Positions 13,977 to 20,531 of a DNA stretch of 20,531 nt are shown piece by piece. A program made the position numbers and the translations under genes. Numbering within the stretch: position 1 is the stretch's first letter; each line of letters begins with the position of its first letter. A model generated the notes under the pieces. The model saw only the letters and a list, made by a program, of their open reading frames with translations. It did no database searches and was not told where the DNA came from. Origin of the DNA: Flavobacteriaceae bacterium (GTDB taxonomy: Bacteria; Bacteroidota; Bacteroidia; Flavobacteriales; Flavobacteriaceae); assembly GCA_947458575.1 (NCBI GenBank), contig CANHBE010000017.1:1-20531 (forward strand). Reading direction: 5' to 3'.

Positions 13977-14837
13977 ATGATACAATCAATGACAGGTTTT
14001 GGAAAAGCCTCCATGCAATTACCAACCAAAAAAATTACCGTAGAAATTAAATCGCTAAATAGTAAAGGTCTTGATTTGAATGTTAGACTTCCACAAGTAT
14101 ACCGCGAATTAGAGCTTGGCTTACGCAACGAAATTGCCTCGCGCTTAGAACGCGGAAAAGTAGATTTTTCTGTTTTCATTGAACTTACTGGAGAGCAAAC
14201 CTCAACAAAAATAAACGCGCCGGTTATCAAAGCGTACATTCAACAAATGAAAGCAGTTATCGAAGAAGCTGATGAAACCGAACTCATGAAAATGGCAGTA
14301 AGAATGCCTGATGCCTTGAAAACCGAGCGTGATGAAATAGATGAAAGCGATTGGGTAGAAATTCAAAAAGTCATTCGCGAAGCACTGGACAACATTGCGC
14401 AATTTAGAATAGATGAAGGTAAGTCTCTAGAAAACGAATTTCAGCTGCGTATCGGAAATATCCGGCAACATATGAATGATGCTCTTGCGCTGGATCCAGA
14501 AAGAATAAAAGCCATCAAAGATCGATTGCAAAACGCAATTGAAGAGATGAAAGTTAATGTAGACGAAAACAGATTCGAACAAGAACTTATTTTCTACTTG
14601 GAAAAACTAGATATAACGGAGGAAAAAGTGCGGTTAAGTACGCATCTGGACTATTTCTTGGAAACCCTCAACGGGACCGAAGCCAATGGAAGAAAACTAG
14701 GCTTTATTACCCAGGAAATCGGTCGCGAAATCAACACTATGGGATCTAAAGCGAATCATGCCCAAATGCAAAAACTGGTAGTCATGATGAAAGACGAACT
14801 AGAAAAAATTAAGGAACAAGTATTAAACGTACTTTAA
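13977..14837 (+). CDS. yicC: YicC family endoribonuclease
   Basis: The 286-residue protein is the same length as E. coli YicC (287). It starts with the family signature MIQSMTGFGKAS and ends with the DUF1732 segment GFITQEIGREINTMGSK (242-258) and a charged helix to the C-terminus. YicC has been described as an RNA-cleaving enzyme involved in small RNA turnover in E. coli, but its substrates in Bacteroidota are unknown. A central charged helical region (about 100-230) is probably coiled coil and fits the oligomeric ring proposed for the family. The gene opens an operon with gmk (11-bp gap) and nadD, an arrangement shared by many Bacteroidota, and has its own good promoter. Confidence 0.95.
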   Translation: MIQSMTGFGKASMQLPTKKITVEIKSLNSKGLDLNVRLPQVYRELELGLRNEIASRLERGKVDFSVFIELTGEQTSTKINAPVIKAYIQQMKAVIEEADETELMKMAVRMPDALKTERDEIDESDWVEIQKVIREALDNIAQFRIDEGKSLENEFQLRIGNIRQHMNDALALDPERIKAIKDRLQNAIEEMKVNVDENRFEQELIFYLEKLDITEEKVRLSTHLDYFLETLNGTEANGRKLGFITQEIGREINTMGSKANHAQMQKLVVMMKDELEKIKEQVLNVL

Positions 14838-14848
14838 TTTAAAACGAA

Positions 14849-15430
14849 ATGGGAACAGGAAAACTCATTGTTTTTTCAGCACCTTCTGGATCAGGAAAAA
14901 CAACTATTGTCCGACATTTGTTAGGAATCGAGGAGCTCAATCTCGAATTCTCAATCTCCGCAACTTCCCGTGAGCCAAGAGGAAAAGAAGTAAATGGGAA
15001 AGATTATTATTTTATTTCATTAGATGAATTTAAAAAACATATAAAGGCCAACGATTTTCTAGAGTGGGAAGAAGTCTATCGCGACAATTTTTACGGTACA
15101 TTGAAGAGCGAAATCGATCGCATTTGGGCACTCGGAAAAAATGTAATATTCGATATTGATGTGGCCGGAGGCTTGAGAATTAAATCAAAATTTCCGAATG
15201 AAACACTTGCTGTTTTTGTGAAACCACCCAGCATCGATGAGTTGAAGATTCGGCTCAAAAAACGTTCAACGGAAAGCGATGATAAAATTAATATGCGAAT
15301 TGCCAAAGCATCTGTTGAGTTGGCAACGGCGCCACAATTTGATAAAATAATTAAAAACTACGACTTAGATATCGCTAAGGAAGAAGCATATCAACTCGTG
15401 AGAGATTTCATAAACGAAAAAACTATCTAA
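14849..15430 (+). CDS. gmk: guanylate kinase
   Basis: Cytosolic kinase that converts GMP to GDP with ATP. The 193-residue product has the P-loop APSGSGKTT (11-19), the GMP-binding stretch SATSREPRGKEVNGKDYYF (37-55), FYGT (81-84), DIDVAGG (102-108) and the lid arginines in KKRSTESDDKINMRI. All catalytic elements are present and the length is normal. The gene lies between yicC and nadD with gaps of 11 and 23 bp, so it is translated from the same message. Confidence 0.97.
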   Translation: MGTGKLIVFSAPSGSGKTTIVRHLLGIEELNLEFSISATSREPRGKEVNGKDYYFISLDEFKKHIKANDFLEWEEVYRDNFYGTLKSEIDRIWALGKNVIFDIDVAGGLRIKSKFPNETLAVFVKPPSIDELKIRLKKRSTESDDKINMRIAKASVELATAPQFDKIIKNYDLDIAKEEAYQLVRDFINEKTI

Positions 15431-15453
15431 CCCTCCGAATTCTAACTCACATT

Positions 15454-16035
15454 ATGAAAATCGGACTCTATTTTGGGACATTTAATCCGGTACATATCGG
15501 TCATCTGATTATTGCCAATCATATGGCCGAATATTCAGACCTAGATCAAATTTGGATGGTAGTTACCCCGCATAATCCACTTAAGAAAAAAGACACATTA
15601 CTCGACGATTATACGAGACTGAACTTAGTGTCACTAGCTACAGAAGATTATCCCAAAATAAAAGTTTCCGACATCGAATTTAAACTACCGCAACCGAATT
15701 ATACCGTAAACACTTTATCGCATCTACAAGATAAATATCCAAATCACGAGTTTGCGTTAATAATGGGCGAAGACAATTTGCGATCACTCCACAAATGGAA
15801 AAATTTTGAGATCATTCTCGAAAACCATGACCTTTATGTCTATCCAAGAATATCGATGGAAGCTGAAAACATCGAATTGAAAGACCACTCAAGAATACAT
15901 CTTATTAATGCTCCTGTCGTGGAAATCTCTTCTACCTTTATCAGAAACAGCATCAAAAACAAGAAGAATTTTCGTCCGCTTGTACCACACAGAGTATGGG
16001 AATATATCGACCATAATAACTTGTACAAAAAGTAA
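15454..16035 (+). CDS. nadD: nicotinate-nucleotide adenylyltransferase
   Basis: Joins nicotinate mononucleotide with ATP to give deamido-NAD, a step common to de novo and salvage NAD synthesis. The 193-residue product has the nucleotidyltransferase signature GTFNPVHIGH (8-17), TPHNPLKKK (38-46), which recognises the nicotinate carboxylate region, and the C-terminal ISSTFIR (158-164). These are the standard NadD elements. It is the last gene of the yicC-gmk-nadD operon. No T-tailed hairpin follows within the 150 bp before the next gene; a 7-bp stem at 16066-16085 lacks a T-run. Confidence 0.96.
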   Translation: MKIGLYFGTFNPVHIGHLIIANHMAEYSDLDQIWMVVTPHNPLKKKDTLLDDYTRLNLVSLATEDYPKIKVSDIEFKLPQPNYTVNTLSHLQDKYPNHEFALIMGEDNLRSLHKWKNFEIILENHDLYVYPRISMEAENIELKDHSRIHLINAPVVEISSTFIRNSIKNKKNFRPLVPHRVWEYIDHNNLYKK

Positions 16036-16185
16036 ACTTCCGAAAAAACCTTGCCCGTTCTCATTAACATAGATTTGGCTATGTTGTCCTGAGCTTTTGG
16101 TAAATTTGCTCTCGTTTTTTGGTGTAACCTCTTTAAAATTTATGCTATCAAACCAAACGCTATTAATCTAAAGTAAAACTTTCCC

Positions 16186-17352
16186 ATGTTAAACTTCGAA
16201 TTATATAATCCGACCAACCTCATCTTCGGAAAAAATCAAATTGAAAAACTGGCTACACTACTGCCGAAAAACGCGAAAATTCTGCTTGCTTATGGCGGCG
16301 GAAGTATCTTCAAAAACGGTGTTTATAATCAAGTCATTGAACAACTCAAAGGATTTGAAGTAGTTGAGTTTGGCGGAATTGAACCCAATCCGCATTTCGA
16401 AACGCTGATGAAAGCAGTTGAAATCGTGCGCAATCAAAAATTGAACTTCATACTAGCTGTCGGTGGCGGAAGTGTCATCGATGGCGTTAAGTTTATCTCC
16501 GCAGCTGTTCATTTCCACGCAGATCCGATTGAAATACTCAGAAACCGAGTCCTTTTTAAAGACACTACTGCAGTCGTTCCTTTCGGAACAGTGCTAACAC
16601 TGCCGGCAACCGGAAGCGAAATGAACTCCGGCGCAGTAGTAACCATAGCGACAACTCAAGAAAAATTAACTTTGGGTGGTAGCGCATTATTTCCCAGATT
16701 CTCCATTTGTGATCCGACCGTAATTGAATCACTTCCAAAACGACAATTGCAAAATGGGGTAGTTGATGCATTCACGCATGTTATGGAACAATATCTCACC
16801 TATCCGCACGAGGCGCTGCTGCAAGACCGAATAGCCGAAAGCATCCTACAAACACTAATAGAAATTGGTCCGCTAGTCGTAGAAAATCCCTCCGATTACA
16901 AATTGGCTTCAAACTTTATGTGGTGCTGCACAATGGCGCTAAACGGACTATTGAATAAAGGTGTGCCTGTAGATTGGGCAACACATATGATTGGTCATGA
17001 ACTTACGGCACTCTATAATATTGATCACGCCAGGACTTTAGCGATCATCGGTCCAAATTTATATCGTGTACTCTTTGAAAGTAAAAAAGAAAAACTCGCA
17101 CAATATGGCGAAAGAGTTTGGCAGGTTAGCGGTGAAACCATCGAAGAAAAAGCAGAACAAGCGATTGATAAAACAGTTTCCTTTTTTCATTTAATGGGCA
17201 TGCAAACCAAATTGTCAGAGTACACGCCTCAATACAAAGAGACCGCTGACTTTATCGTCGGTCGATTTAGCACTCGAGGTTGGTCTAGTTTAGGTGAGAG
17301 ACAAAACGTAACACTAGAAAAAGTAAAAGAAATAGTCGAATTGAGTTACTAA
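16186..17352 (+). CDS. iron-containing alcohol dehydrogenase, YqhD-like (NADPH aldehyde reductase)
   Basis: A group III metal-dependent alcohol dehydrogenase of 388 residues, close to E. coli YqhD (387). The four metal ligands fall at the same numbers as in YqhD: D194 and H198 (GVVDAFTH), H267 (WATHMIGHE) and H281 (NIDHARTL). The dinucleotide site shows GGGS at 38-41 and again in AVGGGSVIDG (91-100), followed by LTLPATGSEMN. YqhD reduces a wide set of short and reactive aldehydes with NADPH and protects against lipid-peroxidation products; the same role is likely here but not shown. It stands alone after a 150-bp spacer and ends at a perfect terminator. No regulator gene is adjacent. Confidence 0.94.
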   Translation: MLNFELYNPTNLIFGKNQIEKLATLLPKNAKILLAYGGGSIFKNGVYNQVIEQLKGFEVVEFGGIEPNPHFETLMKAVEIVRNQKLNFILAVGGGSVIDGVKFISAAVHFHADPIEILRNRVLFKDTTAVVPFGTVLTLPATGSEMNSGAVVTIATTQEKLTLGGSALFPRFSICDPTVIESLPKRQLQNGVVDAFTHVMEQYLTYPHEALLQDRIAESILQTLIEIGPLVVENPSDYKLASNFMWCCTMALNGLLNKGVPVDWATHMIGHELTALYNIDHARTLAIIGPNLYRVLFESKKEKLAQYGERVWQVSGETIEEKAEQAIDKTVSFFHLMGMQTKLSEYTPQYKETADFIVGRFSTRGWSSLGERQNVTLEKVKEIVELSY

Positions 17353-17372
17353 TTGAGCCATTTATCGAATTC

Positions 17373-17409
17373 AAAAGGCGTTCAAAAAATATTTTTGAAC
17401 GCCTTTTTT
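17373..17409. terminator. strong bidirectional Rho-independent terminator
   Basis: A 16-bp perfect stem (17373-17388 with 17392-17407), containing AAAAGGCGTTC and its complement, has a 3-nt ATA loop and ends in TTTTTT. It lies 21 bp after the stop of the alcohol dehydrogenase. Confidence 0.93.
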
Positions 17410-17620
17410 CTAACATAAAAACAAAACAAAATTAACCCAATAAGCTAATTTCTCACCAATTAATTAAGAAGATAACGACTTGAAAAAAGAAGTATTGTAT
17501 TGAATGCCATTAATATAAGTTAAAATTATATTTTTCCCTCATGCTGCAAAAGGCGAAAGTGCAGCCTATACTTTTTTTGGTTACTTTTGAACCGAATCAG
17601 TTTCGTTTAAAATTTTTTCT
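17410..17620. other. non-coding spacer before repeat copy D
   Basis: Together with the terminator and copy D this makes up the 389-bp gap between the alcohol dehydrogenase gene and gpsA. It is AT-rich. I see one small hairpin (GCTGCA 17543-17548 with TGCAGC 17560-17565, followed 6 nt later by seven T), possibly a minor terminator. A 65-codon open frame at 17541-17738 runs through both this hairpin and copy D and is not credible as a gene. No full promoter was found. Confidence 0.6.
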
Positions 17621-17728
17621 AGGAGCTATTTCCCGCTATCCGCAGTATCTTTTGTTGTATTGTAACTTAAGTAGCGTTATAAAACCAACTGTCTACAACA
17701 AAAGGATACTTGCTTCTATCGGGGCTAA
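17621..17728 (-). repeat. dispersed hairpin element, copy D (inverted, long loop)
   Basis: Read on the minus strand it begins TTAGCCCCGATAG and ends GGATAGCGGG, AAATAGCTCCT, almost the family consensus. The stem is a perfect 11 bp (CTTTTGTTGTA at 17649-17659 with 17694-17704), but the loop is 34 nt instead of 5-6. The TAGCCCC end stops 13 bp before the gpsA start codon, so the element occupies the gpsA leader. Confidence 0.85.
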
Positions 17729-17741
17729 ACCAATATAAAAT

Positions 17742-18737
17742 ATGACAAAACATCCAAAATTTGCCGTTATTGGTGGCGGAAGTTGGGCAACCGCAATTGC
17801 AAAAATGCTATGCGTTAATCTTCCTGAAATTGCTTGGTATATGCGCAACGAAGAAGCCATAGAACATATAAAAGCCTACCATCACAATCCAAACTACCTG
17901 AGCTCAGTTGAATTCAAAACAACTCAACTGCGGCTAACCAACAATATAGATGAAGCAATTGCCTATGCAGACTATATCATTTTTGCTATTCCCTCAGCTT
18001 TTTTATGTTCAGAATTAGCAAAACTGAAAGTCAGTCTAAAAGATAAAGTTATTTTTTCTGCCATCAAAGGAATCGTTCCTGAAACCAGTTTGATTGTCGG
18101 TGAGCACTTTAATAAAGAATACGATATCCCTTTTGAAAACATTGGTGTTATTACAGGTCCATGCCATGCTGAGGAAGTCGCATTAGAGCGATTATCTTAT
18201 CTTACTATCGCGTGTGGTGACTCAGAGAAAGCGAAAATTATGGCCAAATACCTGTCCGGAAACTATATCAAAACGAAAATTTCCGATGACATTATAGGTA
18301 CAGAATATGCCGCGATGTTAAAAAACATTTATGCTATTGCAGCTGGTATTGCTCACGGACTTGGTTACGGCGATAACTTTCAATCTGTACTAATGAGCAA
18401 TGGTATTCGTGAAATGAAAAAATTCATTCGCAAAGTTCATAAAATGAAGCGCAACATCAACAATTCAGCCTATCTAGGAGATTTGCTCGTTACAGGATAT
18501 TCCGTGTTTTCGCGAAATAGAATGTTCGGAAATATGATTGGAAAAGGTTATACAGTGCAAAGTGCTATGATGGAGATGAGTATGGTAGCAGAAGGCTATT
18601 ATGCAACTAAGAGCGCCTGGACACTCAATCAAAATTATCATGCCAAAACACCAATTATTGATGCGGTATATGCGGTTCTATATGAAGGCAAAGACGCTAA
18701 AAGAGTATTTAAAAAACTAACTGAGAAACTAGATTAA
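17742..18737 (+). CDS. gpsA: NAD(P)H-dependent glycerol-3-phosphate dehydrogenase
   Basis: Reduces dihydroxyacetone phosphate to sn-glycerol-3-phosphate, the backbone for phospholipids. The 331-residue product shows the Rossmann start AVIGGGSWATAIAKML (8-23), FAIPSAFL (81-88), SAIKG with catalytic K109, the GPCHAEE stretch (139-145), and LKNIYAIAAGIAHGLGYGDN with catalytic K194. These match bacterial GpsA throughout. The ATG at 17742 places the glycine loop at the correct distance. The gene is monocistronic, convergent with the 18834 gene, and its leader is formed largely by hairpin repeat copy D, which may affect its expression. The spacer after its stop (18738-18833) has no strong hairpin. 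Confidence 0.96.
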   Translation: MTKHPKFAVIGGGSWATAIAKMLCVNLPEIAWYMRNEEAIEHIKAYHHNPNYLSSVEFKTTQLRLTNNIDEAIAYADYIIFAIPSAFLCSELAKLKVSLKDKVIFSAIKGIVPETSLIVGEHFNKEYDIPFENIGVITGPCHAEEVALERLSYLTIACGDSEKAKIMAKYLSGNYIKTKISDDIIGTEYAAMLKNIYAIAAGIAHGLGYGDNFQSVLMSNGIREMKKFIRKVHKMKRNINNSAYLGDLLVTGYSVFSRNRMFGNMIGKGYTVQSAMMEMSMVAEGYYATKSAWTLNQNYHAKTPIIDAVYAVLYEGKDAKRVFKKLTEKLD

Positions 18738-18833
18738 TTTTTTTTCCGAGTTGTCATTCGACGCCATAGCATGTTTCAAACAGTTTTTCTCAGACGTTTT
18801 TCTTTCTCACTTCAATTTTTCCTTGATTAATTG

Positions 18834-19241
18834 CTAGCGTACAATCACGCCATCTACAAATAAGATGGGAACTTCCTCAACAGCATTTTCGTGAATGGCA
18901 TGAGCCTTAAAGGTGAATTTTTTGTCATACAAAGTACTGCCAATAAAAAAGGTAACCATAAACTCATTATTCAACGCCAGTACGCTGTTTTCAATCATTT
19001 CAACCTTTACCACAGAAACTGCCGGGATAGCGACGAATGCATGACGTAACAATGAAGTTTTTTTCATTTCACCGTTGATTGTACCGAATGCTTTGGAAAC
19101 GACCATCACACTATCGAGTTGGAAATCGCTGTCGTTGATGAGATAAACATACCAAACTTTATCCATAAAATCGTCATTCCATTCTTGAACGGCGGCGAGA
19201 AATACGTTTTCTACGGTCGGGATGATGATGTCTTTTTTCAT
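18834..19241 (-). CDS. conserved-looking protein of unknown function next to pheS
   Basis: A 135-residue soluble protein with no signal peptide, no membrane segment and no cysteine. It opens with a short helix-like part (ENVFLAAVQEWNDDF), then alternating strands (WYVYLINDSDF, VMVVSKAFGT, HAFVAIPAVSVVKVEMIE, FMVTFFIGS, KKFTFKAHAI) and ends VPILFVDGVIVR, which suggests a beta-sandwich. I do not recognise a named family. From memory, similar flavobacterial proteins next to pheS are sometimes labelled as a phenylalanyl-tRNA synthetase alpha subunit, but it has no class II synthetase motif, so that label would be a carry-over from its neighbour. It lies 173 bp downstream of pheS, with repeat copy C between them. 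Codon use and the strand-like pattern support a real gene. Confidence 0.8.
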   Translation of the reverse strand: MKKDIIIPTVENVFLAAVQEWNDDFMDKVWYVYLINDSDFQLDSVMVVSKAFGTINGEMKKTSLLRHAFVAIPAVSVVKVEMIENSVLALNNEFMVTFFIGSTLYDKKFTFKAHAIHENAVEEVPILFVDGVIVR

Positions 19242-19306
19242 GGATTATTTGATTTCTTTGATTGTTGGATTCTTTCTTATAGTTTCCCTTTTTGTCGCGG
19301 GTTGGA

Positions 19307-19383
19307 TTAGCCCGGATAGCAATGGCATCCTTTTGTTCTGTGGTTCAGAACAAAAGATAGAATGGATAGCCGGAATAGCTCCT
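19307..19383 (+). repeat. dispersed hairpin element, copy C
   Basis: It reads TTAGCCCGGATAGC at the left and GGATAGCCGG, AATAGCTCCT at the right. The centre is a perfect 11-bp stem (CTTTTGTTCTG, 19330-19340, with 19346-19356) around a 5-nt loop. It lies between the pheS stop (32 bp away) and the start of the unknown gene, which is transcribed in the same direction, so it may terminate or attenuate read-through from pheS. Confidence 0.85.
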
Positions 19384-19414
19384 GACCCTTACTGTAATCA
19401 AGAAGACAATGGAA

Positions 19415-20434
19415 CTATATACTCGACTTGAATTGCTCCAAAAATCGCACATCATTTTCGTAGAACATGCGAATATCTCCAATTTGATATAGTAACATCG
19501 CGATACGTTCGATACCCATCCCGAATGCAAATCCGTTATAATCATCCGGATTAATTCCGCAATTCTTTAGAACGTTGGGGTCGACCATTCCGCAGCCCAT
19601 GATTTCGAGCCATCCGGTTCCTTTGGTGATTCTATAATCGGTTTCTGTTTTTAGTCCCCAATAAATGTCCACCTCAGCACTTGGCTCTGTAAAAGGAAAA
19701 TAAGACGGTCTGAGACGAATTTTCGACTTTCCAAACATTTCTTTGGTAAAATAGAGCAGTGTTTGTTTTAGATCTGCAAAGGAAACCTCTTTGTCAATAT
19801 AAAGCCCTTCAACTTGATGAAAAATACAGTGTGATCTTGATGATATGGCTTCATTTCGAAAAACCCTACCAGGCGAGATTGTGCGGATTGGAGGTTTGTT
19901 TTCTTCCATGTAGCGAACTTGTACTGAAGAGGTATGAGTTCGGAGTAAGACATCCGGATTCGTCTGTATAAAAAAAGTGTCTTGCATGTCTCTTGCCGGA
20001 TGATACTCGGGCAAGTTAAGGGCCGTAAAATTGTGCCAGTCATCCTCTATTTCAGGACCTTCTGAAACGTTGAAACCGATGCTGGAAAATATATCAATAA
20101 TTTGATTTTTAACTATTGAAATGGGATGTCTTGCACCGATTGCAATGGGTTCTCCAGGCCGAGTTAAATCGCCGTAAATTCCTTTTACTTCATCTTTGCT
20201 TTCCAGTGCTTCCTGAATGGTCTTTACTTTTTCCTCAGCGCTTGTTTTCAGGAGATTAATAACCTGTCCAAATTCCTTCTTTTGATCTACAGGAACGTTT
20301 TTAAATTCAGCAAAAAAATCTTTCAATAGTCCTTTGCTGCCTAAGTATTGTATTCGGAAAGCTTCTAATTCTGCCGGATTTTGGGTAGTGAAATTTTGAA
20401 CTTCGGCGATATGTGCTTTGATCTTGTCTATCAT
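19415..20434 (-). CDS. pheS: phenylalanyl-tRNA synthetase alpha subunit
   Basis: Catalytic subunit of the heterotetrameric class II PheRS. The 339-residue product has the N-terminal coiled-coil arm (about 1-85) that contacts tRNA, class II motif 1 around GPEIEDDWHNFTALN (126-140), HPARDMQDTF (145-154), motif 2 at PGRVFRNEAISSRSHCIFHQ (188-207), and motif 3 at GFAFGMGIERIAML (301-314). A303 in GFAFG is the residue equivalent to E. coli A294, which sets side-chain pocket size; alanine is the common state. The beta-subunit gene pheT is not beside it, consistent with split pheS and pheT loci in this lineage. A TAAATTTG box lies 23 bp before the ATG. Confidence 0.97.
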   Translation of the reverse strand: MIDKIKAHIAEVQNFTTQNPAELEAFRIQYLGSKGLLKDFFAEFKNVPVDQKKEFGQVINLLKTSAEEKVKTIQEALESKDEVKGIYGDLTRPGEPIAIGARHPISIVKNQIIDIFSSIGFNVSEGPEIEDDWHNFTALNLPEYHPARDMQDTFFIQTNPDVLLRTHTSSVQVRYMEENKPPIRTISPGRVFRNEAISSRSHCIFHQVEGLYIDKEVSFADLKQTLLYFTKEMFGKSKIRLRPSYFPFTEPSAEVDIYWGLKTETDYRITKGTGWLEIMGCGMVDPNVLKNCGINPDDYNGFAFGMGIERIAMLLYQIGDIRMFYENDVRFLEQFKSSI

Positions 20435-20456
20435 GGTCGTTGTAGCAATAAAAGTG

Positions 20457-20464
20457 CAAATTTA
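20457..20464 (-). promoter_or_regulatory. possible -7 promoter box for pheS
   Basis: On the minus strand this reads TAAATTTG, matching TAnnTTTG, 22 nt before the pheS ATG. No TTG is found at the expected upstream spacing. Confidence 0.4.
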
Positions 20465-20482
20465 GTTAAAAGTTCTCTGTAA

Positions 20483-20531
20483 TTACTGAATGACGTCTCT
20501 TTCCAGAAAGTAATTGACGATGGCTTCCTTC
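20483..20531 (-). CDS. possible 3' end of an upstream gene (cut by window edge)
   Basis: On the minus strand one frame enters from the right edge and reads KEAIVNYFLERDVIQ before a TAA at 20485-20483, 48 bp upstream of pheS. The residue mix looks like a natural helical C-terminus, but 15 residues cannot identify a protein and other frames are also open over this short span. Confidence 0.3.
   Translation of the reverse strand, partial: KEAIVNYFLERDVIQ

Noticed and set aside
13964..14239. A 91-codon minus-strand open frame opposite yicC.
   Set aside because: It is antisense to a clear YicC coding region and has no independent support.
16066..16085. A 7-bp stem (AACATAG with CTATGTT) after nadD as a terminator.
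   Set aside because: No T-run follows on either strand and the loop context is ordinary, so it is too weak to call.
17541..17738. A 65-codon open frame ending 3 bp before gpsA.
   Set aside because: It runs through hairpin repeat copy D and a second small hairpin, has no promoter or recognisable protein features, and its reading follows the repeat sequence.
18738..18833. The T-rich stretch after gpsA as a terminator between converging genes.
   Set aside because: T-runs are present but I found no stem of useful length beside them.
1..20531. tRNA genes, CRISPR arrays, insertion sequences or phage genes.
   Set aside because: I saw no cloverleaf-like stretch, no regularly spaced direct repeats, and no transposase or integrase frame on either strand.

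Overview
The window looks like a stretch of a low-GC Bacteroidota chromosome, most likely Flavobacteriaceae (Flavobacterium-like). The evidence is a type IX secretion sorting domain on a beta-propeller protein, repeated TAnnTTTG (-7) promoter cores, almost no Shine-Dalgarno sites, a type-2 isoleucyl-tRNA synthetase, and gene neighbourhoods typical of that family (ileS-traR/dksA-lspA, porZ-recO, yicC-gmk-nadD). No tRNA, rRNA, CRISPR array, insertion sequence or phage gene was seen. Nearly all content is housekeeping.

Layout. 1-1.3 kb: a possible divergent gene start at the left edge, 5-formyltetrahydrofolate cyclo-ligase (+), a hairpin repeat (copy A), then lspA (-). 1.36-5.2 kb (-): ileS, then a TraR/DksA-like gene 7 bp later, closed by a strong terminator. 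5.2-8.5 kb (-): a PorZ-like type IX secretion propeller protein followed by recO, with degenerate repeat copy B between recO and ileS. 8.5-10.9 kb: gdhA (-) divergent from a secreted or outer-membrane flavobacterial protein (+), with two clear -7 boxes and a 12-bp palindrome in the gdhA leader. 10.96-12.6 kb (-): dinB-family gene followed by a Cys/Met-metabolism PLP enzyme. 12.7-17.4 kb (+): ArsC/Spx-like protein, DMT transporter, then a new promoter and yicC-gmk-nadD, then a YqhD-type alcohol dehydrogenase with a perfect terminator. 17.4-18.7 kb: a spacer holding repeat copy D just before gpsA (+). 18.8-20.5 kb (-): pheS, repeat copy C, a conserved-looking unknown protein, and possibly the tail of another gene at the right edge.

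The most interesting non-gene signal is a dispersed intergenic hairpin element present four times (A 627-709, B 5272-5339 degenerate, C 19307-19383, D 17621-17728 inverted). The flanks are conserved (TAGCCCnGATAG at one end, ATAGCnGG then AGCTCCT at the other). The central stem differs in sequence between copies but stays paired, which indicates selection or replication at the level of structure. The second notable point is that IleRS carries a swapped class I signature (GIHH instead of HxGH), a variant linked to strong mupirocin resistance.
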